This document shows, one piece after another, positions 8,124 through 14,834 of a stretch of DNA of 18,545 nt (position 1 is the first letter of the stretch; each line of letters opens with the position of its first letter). The notes beneath the pieces are model-generated. The model was not told the origin of the DNA, did no database searches, and saw only the letters and a list, made by a program, of their open reading frames with translations. The position numbers and the translations under genes are program-made. The DNA is from JBGPJO01 sp964348535. GTDB taxonomy: Bacteria; Patescibacteriota; Minisyncoccia; Phycocordibacterales; JAKFXT01. Location of the stretch: the NCBI GenBank assembly GCA_964348535.1, contig CAYGDB010000011.1:1-18545 (forward strand). Reading direction: 5' to 3'.

Positions 8124-8276
8124 ATTTGTTTTTACATAAAGCGAAAGTTTTGGTTTTACTCCTTTTAAACCAGAGCCTCCGCAATCAGTGCATTTATTAA
8201 AAGATTCCTTGAGTCGTGAGTCTTTTTTCGGACGGAAAAGAGCGCCCTGGCCACAACAGCGTTTACATAAGCGCAT
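8106..8276 (-). CDS. Small DnaJ-type zinc-knuckle protein (56 aa)
   Basis: The frame is open further upstream, but the start that fits is ATG 8276, preceded by a strong SD (GAAGGGGGTG at 8280-8289). The 56-residue product begins MRLCKRCCGQGALF and has two C-x-x-C-x-G-x-G type motifs, CKRCCGQG and CTDCGGSG, about 30 residues apart. This is the zinc-binding hairpin pattern of the DnaJ cysteine-rich domain. There is no J domain. Small proteins of this type probably bind zinc and a protein or nucleic-acid partner; the role is unknown. The C-terminus is basic (VKPKLSLYVKTNRPPKN). The gene lies 40 bp after the glycoside-hydrolase-like gene and carries its own terminator. An upstream extension to 8450 would overlap that gene in another frame and is rejected. 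Confidence 0.72.
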   Translation of the reverse strand: MRLCKRCCGQGALFRPKKDSRLKESFNKCTDCGGSGLKGVKPKLSLYVKTNRPPKN

Positions 8277-8316
8277 ATTCACCCCCTTCGTAATGAACTT
8301 ATTCAGCTTGCTCTGT

Positions 8317-9504
8317 TTATCTTGGTTCAAGCGCCCTTTTAGTGTATTTATTGCTTGGACTCCACAACATCCAACTGGTAAGCCCAGAATCATAAGTAGC
8401 TTTAATTTGAGCTCTGACTTCTTTAACATCGTAATCCCCTCCGTAATCAAAATCCTGAAGCCACGGACGAAGCTTCAAAGGGGAGGTGCTTGCCGCCAAA
8501 GCTCGCTTGGCAGCTTCAGACATTGAAAAATTAACAACTTCATAAGGATAATTATTGGGGTTACTGTGTCCATTGAAGCCCGGTGGATAATGGGACGGGT
8601 AGACCATAGGAGCTATATAATCAAAATAAGGCAGAGTGTTCTCAAGAACCTGCCCGATGTTCAAGTCGTCTTTATTTGTGGCAGTCATACCAAAAAGGTC
8701 AGCGGATATTTTGACACCGGAAGGCCGAAGATTAACGGAGAGATATTCAAAGAAATTTCTTATGACTTCTGGTTTTGGTTTAACTTCGCTTAAAGGATAA
8801 GAAATGTCTTCCATATTTCCGTCAGAGGGAAATCTTATGTAATCAAAATTCAATTCATCAAAACCAAGAGCGTATGATTCTCTCCCTATCAAAATAGCGT
8901 AATCCCAGACTTCTCTGGAGCTGGCATCAAGCCATGTAATGCCTTTATAATCTTTCCAAACCACCCCGTCGCTTTTTCTCTTGACCGCCAAATCCGGACG
9001 ATGCTTGACCATATAGGGGTCCTGGAAAACAGCGATACGACCTATGACGTAAATATCTTTCTTATGAAGCTCGGCGATAAACTCCTTCATATCAGGAACC
9101 CTGTTTTCAGCCGAGCCGATTTTTTGCAACTCTAAATCGGAAACTTCAAAAGCAATCTTGCCGGTATAATCTTTTATATCAATGATAACGGCATTAAGCT
9201 CCGTTTCTTCTATAAGCTTCACCAAGCCGTTCCTGATAGACGGAGTGCCAGCCACCCAGCTAGACATATAAATGGCCTTTAGAGGCTCAGGAGTTTCCAA
9301 ATGAGCAACTGATGGTTCTTTTAAAAGAATACTATCGCCCACAGTCGCTTCCGCTTTTTCTGATTTGTAAGTGAGAGTCAAAAAGGAAGGCAAAACCATA
9401 TAGAAAATAGAAAAAATTCCAACCAGGCCTAAAATAAAGACAGCGCTCCAAAAAGCCCCATGGCGGGCTTTGCTGGAGGTTTTAATTCTGCGATTTATCT
9501 TCAT
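8317..9504 (-). CDS. Membrane-anchored putative glycoside hydrolase (DUF4015-like)
   Basis: About 395 residues. A basic start (MKINRRIKTSSKARHG) precedes a membrane helix (about 18-42), leaving the rest outside the cell. The outer domain is a TIM-barrel resembling the putative glycoside hydrolase family PF13200 (DUF4015): YMSSWVAGTPS, AVIIDIKDYTG, IYVIGRIAVFQDP, WLDASSREVWDYA, GFDELNFDYIRFPS, YIAPMVYPSHYPPG and LRPWLQDFDYGG. The acidic residues in the FDELNFDYIRFP and LQDFDY strands are candidate catalytic positions. The likely substrate is an extracellular or cell-wall glycan, but none is proven. I chose ATG 9504; TTG 9522 would add six residues. The start lies within the last codons of the small membrane protein gene upstream, so translation is probably coupled. 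Confidence 0.82.
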   Translation of the reverse strand: MKINRRIKTSSKARHGAFWSAVFILGLVGIFSIFYMVLPSFLTLTYKSEKAEATVGDSILLKEPSVAHLETPEPLKAIYMSSWVAGTPSIRNGLVKLIEETELNAVIIDIKDYTGKIAFEVSDLELQKIGSAENRVPDMKEFIAELHKKDIYVIGRIAVFQDPYMVKHRPDLAVKRKSDGVVWKDYKGITWLDASSREVWDYAILIGRESYALGFDELNFDYIRFPSDGNMEDISYPLSEVKPKPEVIRNFFEYLSVNLRPSGVKISADLFGMTATNKDDLNIGQVLENTLPYFDYIAPMVYPSHYPPGFNGHSNPNNYPYEVVNFSMSEAAKRALAASTSPLKLRPWLQDFDYGGDYDVKEVRAQIKATYDSGLTSWMLWSPSNKYTKRALEPR

Positions 9505-9778
9505 TAATTTCTGGTTCAACAAGACTGGTTATAGTTTGCTTGCCCGTCGAAGCGCTAAAAGGCGTGGCGTTTACAGGAACAGTAACAGAGTCTTTACTTT
9601 TGCGAACTCGCTTAAAGGGCGAATGTTTTCGTTTGTGGCGATTCTCCTCAAAACTCAAGTAAGCAATGGCTCCGCCCAAAAGAAAGTAAGCCGGGCTTTT
9701 AAACGAACCGGGAAAACCCAAGAAAGGCAAGATGGCAATGGCCAGTCCCAATATGATTATTATCTTATTTTTTGACAC
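9482..9778 (-). CDS. Small membrane protein with basic tail
   Basis: 98 residues beginning at a GTG. Two hydrophobic helices (about 5-23 and 29-44) are joined by a short FPGSFKSPAY loop. A strongly basic stretch follows (ENRHKRKHSPFKRVRKSK), then a polar tail. The positive-inside pattern puts the tail in the cytoplasm. I do not recognise a family. Its 3' end overlaps the start of the glycoside-hydrolase-like gene by about 23 bp, so the pair is probably translated together and the protein may accompany that enzyme at the membrane. No SD is visible before the GTG. The gene starts 38 bp beyond the terminator at 9816-9843, so a promoter should lie in that AT-rich gap. Confidence 0.6.
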   Translation of the reverse strand: MSKNKIIIILGLAIAILPFLGFPGSFKSPAYFLLGGAIAYLSFEENRHKRKHSPFKRVRKSKDSVTVPVNATPFSASTGKQTITSLVEPEINEDKSQN

Positions 9779-9815
9779 AGAAATAGTATAGCAAATTAAT
9801 AGAATATTTAATATA

Positions 9816-9843
9816 AAAAAGGGCCGTAATTTAGGCCCTTTTT
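9816..9843 (-). terminator. Intrinsic terminator, usable on both strands
   Basis: Ten-bp perfect stem (AAAAAGGGCC with GGCCCTTTTT) around an 8-nt loop, with a T-run on the minus strand. It lies 13 bp after the stop of the 99-aa gene and should end that transcript. Confidence 0.85.
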
Positions 9844-9856
9844 ATATTTCTTGTTT

Positions 9857-10156
9857 TTAGTGCTGGCCACCGCCAAGAAGTGTAGGGAGAATCTGCTCAT
9901 GAAACTCGTTCGAAAGTCTTTTAATGCTTGGATGATTAGTCATCCCAATATGACGAGCTCTTTGGACAAGTCCAATCAAACTAGAAGCACACCATTCCGC
10001 CGCACATTTTTCGTCATCGGCATCATAGACTTCTTCTAGACTTTGAAGCTCTTCAACATTCATTTCATGTTCTCTTAGTTCAGCTTCTATTTCTCGTATT
10101 TCCTTGAGCAAGGCCTTTTGCTCGTCGGTAAGCGCTATTTTAGCTTTAGCTTTCAT
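9857..10156 (-). CDS. Unknown 99-aa protein, helical
   Basis: 99 residues with no membrane segment. The N-terminal half is predicted helical and coiled-coil-like (LTDEQKALLKEIREIEAELREHEMNVEELQ is one long charged helix, given here only in outline: residues about 9-40). A short Cys pair follows (EKCAAEWC, about 49-56), then a helix rich in branched residues and a Gly-Gly-Gly-Gln-His end. I do not recognise a family. ATG 10156 is supported by GGGGGTGTGAG directly upstream, with a 6-nt gap from the G run. The 67-bp leader has a weak TTGTGT/TATTCT pair and a small hairpin (10186-10199). It is flanked by its own terminator, so it is probably a single-gene unit. Confidence 0.65.
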   Translation of the reverse strand: MKAKAKIALTDEQKALLKEIREIEAELREHEMNVEELQSLEEVYDADDEKCAAEWCASSLIGLVQRARHIGMTNHPSIKRLSNEFHEQILPTLLGGGQH

Positions 10157-10223
10157 CTCACACCCCCAAAAGTTGTACAGAAACCTTCTGAAAGCAGAAT
10201 AGCAAAATAACGCAAAAACACAA

Positions 10224-10928
10224 CTAAACTTTCCCTCCTACAATAACCACAAACTCCCCCCGGACTTTATCCTTGTTTTTACTAAAATATTCCAAAAGTT
10301 CTTCGGCCGTTCCTGATATAAACTCCTCGTGTATTTTTGTAAGCTCCCGAGCAATAGAAATTTTTCTTTCGGGAATATATTTTTTAAGTGATTGAAGAGT
10401 TTTCATAATTCTATGAGGAGATTCATAAAAAACCACCGCGCGCTTTGCCTCAGCAATTTCTTTAAATAAAGTTTCTCTCCCCTTCTTGTGTGGAAGAAAT
10501 CCAAGGAAAGCAAAATCCTGAACAGAGCCACCTGCGATTGAAACAGCCGCAGTCAGGGCGGAAGGTCCGGGAATGGTAATAATTTTAACTTCCAACTCTT
10601 CGACAGATTCCTTGGAAAAGTATTCGCGGACTTGAGAAACCAAAAAAGAACCCGGGTCCGAAATTCCAGGCGTACCGGCATCCGACACAAGAGCCAGATT
10701 TTTTCCTTCTTCCAGAAGTTTAATTACCTTATTTGTATTTATTCCGCTTTTTCGCTCGTTATAAGTTGTAAGCTTTTTATCTTTTATTTCATACCTTACT
10801 AAAAGACGTTTTGTCATTCTAGTATCCTCACACAAAATGCAATCTACTTCTTTTAAAATACGAATGGCCCGAAGGGTGACATCTTCCAGATTTCCTATAG
10901 GAGTGCCAATAACATACAAAGTGGCCAT
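10224..10928 (-). CDS. rsmI: 16S rRNA (cytidine1402-2'-O)-methyltransferase RsmI
   Basis: 234 residues of the RsmI (YraL) family, which 2'-O-methylates C1402 of 16S rRNA at the ribosomal P site using S-adenosylmethionine. Signature stretches occur in order: LYVIGTPIGNLEDVTLRA at the start, CEDTRMTKRLL, LVSDAGTPGISDPG, IPGPSALTAA, FLGFLPHKKGRE and FYESPHRI. The length is slightly below the usual 270-290 because the C-terminal extension is short. There is no SD. The 12-bp palindrome ATTCTTAAGAAT is centred 35.5 bp upstream of the ATG, inside the last codons of the ArsR-type gene. The same sequence lies at the same distance before that regulator, suggesting shared control. The 19-bp gap to the regulator is consistent with co-transcription as well. 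The target nucleotide is conserved in the 16S 3' exon in this window. Confidence 0.95.
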   Translation of the reverse strand: MATLYVIGTPIGNLEDVTLRAIRILKEVDCILCEDTRMTKRLLVRYEIKDKKLTTYNERKSGINTNKVIKLLEEGKNLALVSDAGTPGISDPGSFLVSQVREYFSKESVEELEVKIITIPGPSALTAAVSIAGGSVQDFAFLGFLPHKKGRETLFKEIAEAKRAVVFYESPHRIMKTLQSLKKYIPERKISIARELTKIHEEFISGTAEELLEYFSKNKDKVRGEFVVIVGGKV

Positions 10929-10947
10929 GATTTTTTATTTTTATAAT

Positions 10948-11229
10948 CTATTCTAATATTCTTAAGAATTTGAGAATTGCCTGAGCTCTTGGAGTGAGCT
11001 TATGTCGAACATAATTACCCGCGCTTCGTTTAAGTACCAGCCCGGAGATTGCCAAGCGACGGACATGCTCGGAGGCGGTTTTTAAGTTTATATTTAGCGT
11101 GGTTGAAATTTCGTCTAGCGAAAGTTCTGGTTTTTGTTTAAGAAGCTCCAGAATCTCAATGCGGCGATGATTAGAGAATCCCTTAACAATTCGCTCAAGC
11201 TCGTTATAACTCTTATTTTTAATTTTCAT
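10948..11229 (-). CDS. ArsR-type winged-helix transcriptional regulator
   Basis: 93 residues forming a compact winged helix-turn-helix. The dimer/lead helix is YNELERIVKGFSNHRRIEIL, followed by LSLDEISTTLN and the recognition helix LKTASEHVRRLAISGLV, then a wing (KRSAGNYVRHKLT) and a closing helix. No Cys or His pairs typical of metal sensors are seen, so the effector is unknown. There is no SD. A 32-bp perfect palindrome lies 20-51 bp before the ATG, the expected place for an autoregulatory operator. The last codons contain a second copy of the palindrome core, which is placed before rsmI. The protein probably represses its own gene and may also control rsmI (inference). Confidence 0.82.
   Translation of the reverse strand: MKIKNKSYNELERIVKGFSNHRRIEILELLKQKPELSLDEISTTLNINLKTASEHVRRLAISGLVLKRSAGNYVRHKLTPRAQAILKFLRILE
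10958..10969. promoter_or_regulatory. Operator-like palindrome before rsmI
   Basis: ATTCTTAAGAAT, a perfect 12-bp palindrome, lies within the last ArsR codons. It is centred 35.5 bp upstream of the rsmI ATG. Over 27 bases it shares 22 with the larger palindrome before arsR, including a terminal TAG that here serves as the ArsR stop codon. Confidence 0.5.
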
Positions 11230-11248
11230 GTTTCTTTTTTATTCCTAT

Positions 11249-11280
11249 CTATTCCTAAATTCTTAAGAATTTAGGAATAG
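11249..11280. promoter_or_regulatory. 32-bp perfect palindrome, candidate ArsR-type operator
   Basis: The half-site CTATTCCTAAATTCTT is followed immediately by its exact reverse complement, with core ATTCTTAAGAAT (11259-11270). There is no T-run on either side, so it is not a normal terminator. It overlaps the expected transcription start of the regulator gene, which suits autorepression. Confidence 0.6.
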
Positions 11281-11286
11281 AATGTA

Positions 11287-11315
11287 AGAATAAAATATTC
11301 GAGATTAATTTGCAA
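11287..11315 (-). promoter_or_regulatory. Weak sigma70-like promoter for the ArsR-type gene
   Basis: Minus strand TTGCAA (11310-11315), a 17-bp spacer and TATTCT (11287-11292). Each box matches consensus at four of six positions. The palindrome begins 7 bp downstream, where the start point would be. Confidence 0.35.
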
Positions 11316-11329
11316 ATATAATAAACCTG

Positions 11330-11408
11330 CCAATTTCTCAAAATCTCTCCAGCTCCCAGCAATTCTAAACAGCTCTCAATAACCCTCCAGCTCTCAATAA
11401 CTCTCATA
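11330..11408. repeat. Imperfect GAG-rich tandem repeat downstream of murC
   Basis: On the minus strand GTTATTGAGAGCTG occurs twice (about 11363-11398), followed by related GAGCTG/GGGAGCTG pieces. The region has no open reading frame of quality and no T-run terminator. It separates murC from the regulator unit; function unknown. Confidence 0.4.
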
Positions 11409-11417
11409 AATAAGATA

Positions 11418-12716
11418 TTAAGAATCTCCAAGGAGAGGAGTGGTAGTCCTATAAGCTTCCCCAGCTCCAAGCGTAATAATAACATCACCAGCGCTTGAGT
11501 TATTTTTCAAAAATTCCACCGCCTTATCAAAATCAATCGCCCTAACGTTTTTTTGGTAATTTTGAATCTCTTTTGCTAAGTCTTCATTGCTCACAGAGCC
11601 ATCATCTATTTCTCGAGCCGCGTAAATGGGCAAGATCACCACCTCGTCAGCATCTCTAAAACTTTCCGCAAATTCCATCAAAAGTAGCTTTGTCCGGCTG
11701 AAAAGATGTGGCTGAAACACCGCAAAAATTTTATTGTCTGGATATTTTTGCCGCGCGCCCTGAAGAGCGGCTCTCACCTTTTGCGGATTATGAGCGTAGT
11801 CATCATACACAAGAACCCCTTTATCTGTTTCACCTTTATACTCAAAACGCCTCTCTGTGCCTTCAAAATCAATAAGTGATTTTCGGGCACTGTCAGGATT
11901 GACTGAAAGAACTTCGGCGAGAGCGAGCGCCGCTTGAGCATTTTGTATGTTATGCGCCCCGGGAAATCTTAGCGGGGGGATATTTTCAATTTTTGAATAA
12001 TCTATAACTCTTGCTTTCAGACCAGAAATTACCGGAGAGATGTGCGGATGGGTCGCGTTGCAAATAACATATCCCTCATCCCCCACTTTCTCCGACAATT
12101 CTTTAAAAGCATTCTCTATATCGGCAAGGTCTTTATAGTAATCAAGGTGGTCGGCGTCGATGTTTGTAATCACTAATATAGAAGGAGAAAGATTCAGAAA
12201 TGCTCGCCGATACTCATCTGCCTCAACCACAAGAAAGTTGCTCTTGCCTAGAACCATGTTTGACTTTTCTCTTTTTAGCTGACCGCCGACAATAATGGTT
12301 GGGTCAAATCCGGCATCTTTTAAAATCGTGCCAATCATAGCGGTTGTGGTTGTCTTTCCGTGGGTTCCAGCGATCGCGATTGTTTTTTTGTTTTGTGAAA
12401 TAATAGCGAGAGCCTCGGGGTATGAAAGCAATAGCTTGTCTGTTTTTTCAAGTTCCGAGAGAAATGGTGAATGCGCTGATTTAATGGCGTTTGAATAGAT
12501 AATAATTTCTGTTCCACTAGGAATATCTTCCACTTTTTGACCAAGCGAAAATTTGATTCCTTGTTTTTGAAGGTCTTTTGTAACCTCGCTCTCGGCAATA
12601 TCGCTCCCGCTAATGTTTTTCCCCTCAAGAAGCATCATCCGGGCAATGGCGGAAATACCTATGCCACCCACACCAACAAAATGAACTTTTTTAATTTTTT
12701 TTAGATCAAAACTCAT
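11418..12716 (-). CDS. murC: UDP-N-acetylmuramate--L-alanine ligase MurC
   Basis: 432 residues, close to the usual 430-490. MurC adds L-Ala to UDP-MurNAc in the cytoplasm, the first step of the peptidoglycan stem peptide. Motifs appear in order: the nucleotide-sugar Rossmann turn GVGGIG (15-20), the ATP loop GTHGKTTTT (117-125), VVEADEYR (163-170), TNIDADHLDYY (184-194), PGAHNIQNAQAA (252-263), GTERRFE (286-292) and DDYAHNP (305-311). All catalytic stretches look intact. The start ATG has no SD and follows the DUF218 gene by 9 bp, so it belongs to the folD-tRNA-murD-DUF218-murC run. MurE, MurF and other cell-wall genes are not in this window. Confidence 0.97.
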   Translation of the reverse strand: MSFDLKKIKKVHFVGVGGIGISAIARMMLLEGKNISGSDIAESEVTKDLQKQGIKFSLGQKVEDIPSGTEIIIYSNAIKSAHSPFLSELEKTDKLLLSYPEALAIISQNKKTIAIAGTHGKTTTTAMIGTILKDAGFDPTIIVGGQLKREKSNMVLGKSNFLVVEADEYRRAFLNLSPSILVITNIDADHLDYYKDLADIENAFKELSEKVGDEGYVICNATHPHISPVISGLKARVIDYSKIENIPPLRFPGAHNIQNAQAALALAEVLSVNPDSARKSLIDFEGTERRFEYKGETDKGVLVYDDYAHNPQKVRAALQGARQKYPDNKIFAVFQPHLFSRTKLLLMEFAESFRDADEVVILPIYAAREIDDGSVSNEDLAKEIQNYQKNVRAIDFDKAVEFLKNNSSAGDVIITLGAGEAYRTTTPLLGDS

Positions 12717-12725
12717 AAGCTAAAA

Positions 12726-13373
12726 TTATGTTATATACTTCGTATATCCAAGCGCAACAAGTTTTTTATACGCATCCCAAACGCCATCGGGAATTTCTTG
12801 AGCGATTTGAAATCCTTTTGCCGGGTACTCTTTAATTCTATATAAATCTCCGACCATGACATCTATCCAACGACTTTTATAATGTTCACTGGTTGAATAA
12901 GTTTTAAAAGAAAGGTTGGGTGATGTAACAATGCAATCTGCTTCGGGCCACTGTTTTCGAAAAGTTGCATACGTCCGACGTTCCATATATGGCTTTTGAA
13001 CGAGGATAAAAGAATTAAAATTTAACCCCTTTTCTTTTAATAGCTCCTTAACAAACAAAACGTTCTCACCAGTATTTGTCGAGCGAGACTCTTTAATGAT
13101 TTTATCCTCTGGAACTCCTTTTAGAATAGCGATGTCTGCAAAAACTTCCGCTTCTGGCTTAGAGAAGACTGACGCTTTTCCGTTACCACCGGCAAAAATA
13201 ACCCAAGGCGCATACCCTTGTTCATATATTTCAGAAGCGCGTTCGGCGACCCGTGTGTCGTTTGAGCCAAGGGCGAAGATTGCGTCCGTATATTTTAGTT
13301 CCTGATGCATAAGCATATATTCCCAAATTATATTCGCATATTTATCCACTTCTTCATTCACTTCTTTATTCAT
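12726..13373 (-). CDS. DUF218/YdcF family protein
   Basis: 215 residues with clear DUF218 features: DAIFALGSNDTRVAERASEI, WVIFAGGNGKAS, the acidic site SKPEAEVFADIAI, and ESRSTNTGENVLFV, which is the family's S-x-N-T-x-E-N motif. FILVQKPYMERRTYATF corresponds to the conserved strand and Arg segment near the end of the fold. No membrane segment is seen, so the protein is cytoplasmic. The family includes YdcF (binds S-adenosylmethionine) and ElyC/SanA (envelope maintenance). Placement one base after murD and nine bases before murC strongly suggests a role in envelope precursor metabolism here, though no reaction can be assigned. No SD is seen; the start overlaps the AT-rich 3' end of murD. Confidence 0.85.
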   Translation of the reverse strand: MNKEVNEEVDKYANIIWEYMLMHQELKYTDAIFALGSNDTRVAERASEIYEQGYAPWVIFAGGNGKASVFSKPEAEVFADIAILKGVPEDKIIKESRSTNTGENVLFVKELLKEKGLNFNSFILVQKPYMERRTYATFRKQWPEADCIVTSPNLSFKTYSTSEHYKSRWIDVMVGDLYRIKEYPAKGFQIAQEIPDGVWDAYKKLVALGYTKYIT

Positions 13374-13374
13374 A

Positions 13375-14745
13375 TTATTTTAGTCTCTCCACTAATTTTA
13401 TAAACTGTTCTCCCCTGTCAAACTCGTTTTTGAACATTCCAAAAGAAGCGAAGGCTGGGCTGAATAAAATGACATCCCCTTTTTTTGCAAGTTCTCTGGC
13501 TTTGTCTAAAGAATCTTTCAAATTAGGAAATTCTCCGGCAAAAACCTTTAATCTGGAGATTATCGGTTTGACTATTTCTGTCCCAGAACCGGAAAGTAAA
13601 ATTACGGCTTTAGAATATCTCTCTAAAATTTTAATCAACGGCTTCATATCCAAAGCTTTATCCGACCCACCCATTATAAGAATGATTTTTTTACCGCCAT
13701 TTTTTGAAGAAGCAAGCGCCTTTAAAGCCGCGATAGTGGCCTCAGGAGTGGTTGCCGTGGTGTCATTATAATACTTTATTCCTTTTACAGCTCTCACCAA
13801 TTCAAGTCGCCCTTCAACACCCTTGAAACTTTTAAGGGCCTTTTTAATTAGCGGATCTTTCAGACCAAGCGCGCGGAGAGCATCAATCGCAAGCGAGGCA
13901 TTGTATTGATTGTGTGCTCCGGGAATAGAAATGGAAAACCCTTTCGGAAGCTTCATGGGTGGCTTAATAATATGACTTGAGATTTTTCCGCCTCTTTTTT
14001 TTATAAATGTTTTTATAAAAGGCAAAGCCTGAGGACCAACAATCAGAGCATCGCCTTTTTTTTGATACTTAAAAATAGCAGATTTGTCCTCAAAATATTT
14101 TTCCATATTGCCATCGTAGTAATTAAGGTGGTCGGGGAAAAATGTGGTGAATACGGAAATATGCGGACTTATTTTACTTTCAGCAAAACCTTGCAACTGC
14201 CATGAGTCAAGCTCAAAGAGGGCAATCTTTGCATTTTTTGCCTTTGGAAGAAGAGAGAGATTTGAAACTCCCAAAATATTTCCTCCCAAAATAAACTTTA
14301 CTCCGGAAAACTTTAGCGCGTGAGCAATCATATGAGTTACCGTTGACTTGCCTCTGGTACCGGTAACTCCCACAATCATCATTTCCGACAATTTAGAAAA
14401 AAGCGAAGCGCTCATTTCAATCGGTATTCCTTTTTTCATAGCGTGAGCAATATAAGAAGAATTTAAAGGAACACCGGCCGCTTTCAATATCATATCCCTA
14501 CTTTCAAAATCTTGAAGACGATGTTCGCCTAAAATATATTTTATATTTTTGAATCTCTTGAGTTTTTTTAAAGATTCGGCAAGCTCTTCTTTTGATTTAA
14601 GGTCTGTGACAATTAAATCCGCTCCAGAGGAAGCCATGAAAGCAACATCACCCACCCCACGACCCAAAAGCCCAAGTCCCATAACCGTTATTCTCTTATT
14701 GCGAAAGTGTTCTTTATAGTCCATGAAATATTTTTTGTAGTTCAT
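13375..14745 (-). CDS. murD: UDP-N-acetylmuramoyl-L-alanine--D-glutamate ligase MurD
   Basis: 456 residues. MurD adds D-Glu to UDP-MurNAc-L-Ala. Visible motifs are VMGLGLLGRG (21-30), the ATP loop GVTGTRGKST (126-135), FELDSWQLQGF (177-187), FPDHLNYYDG (203-212), PGAHNQYNASLA (275-286) and YNDTTATTPEATIAAL. In the last motif the lysine of the usual NDSKATN is replaced by Thr, an unusual change at a position that helps catalysis in E. coli MurD. The rest looks functional. The ATG at 14745 is only 5 bp from the 3' end of tRNA-Leu, so murD is translated from a processed polycistronic RNA. An ATG at 14724 is an alternative start; neither has an SD. Confidence 0.93.
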   Translation of the reverse strand: MNYKKYFMDYKEHFRNKRITVMGLGLLGRGVGDVAFMASSGADLIVTDLKSKEELAESLKKLKRFKNIKYILGEHRLQDFESRDMILKAAGVPLNSSYIAHAMKKGIPIEMSASLFSKLSEMMIVGVTGTRGKSTVTHMIAHALKFSGVKFILGGNILGVSNLSLLPKAKNAKIALFELDSWQLQGFAESKISPHISVFTTFFPDHLNYYDGNMEKYFEDKSAIFKYQKKGDALIVGPQALPFIKTFIKKRGGKISSHIIKPPMKLPKGFSISIPGAHNQYNASLAIDALRALGLKDPLIKKALKSFKGVEGRLELVRAVKGIKYYNDTTATTPEATIAALKALASSKNGGKKIILIMGGSDKALDMKPLIKILERYSKAVILLSGSGTEIVKPIISRLKVFAGEFPNLKDSLDKARELAKKGDVILFSPAFASFGMFKNEFDRGEQFIKLVERLK

Positions 14746-14750
14746 TTTTG

Positions 14751-14834
14751 TGGGCGAGGGGGGAGTTGAACCCCCACATCCTTGCGGATACAGCGACCTG
14801 AACGCTGCGTGTCTGCCAATTTCACCACTCGCCC
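14751..14834 (-). tRNA. tRNA-Leu(CAG)
   Basis: 84 nt, class II. The acceptor stem GGGCGAG pairs with CTCGCCC; the D arm, the anticodon arm CAGCG-TTCAGGT-CGCTG, a long variable arm (TATCCGCAAGGATG) and the T arm with GGTTCAACTCC are all present. Anticodon CAG reads CUG. CCA is not encoded. The first base is also the last base of the folD stop codon, and murD begins 5 bp after the 3' end. Confidence 0.95.

Noticed and set aside
8277..8450. N-terminal extension of the zinc-knuckle gene
   Set aside because: It would overlap the glycoside-hydrolase-like gene in another frame, and the strong SD lies at the internal ATG 8276.
11255..11488. Minus-strand 77-codon frame at the end of murC
   Set aside because: It shadows murC in another frame and translates the GAG-rich tandem repeat and operator palindrome.
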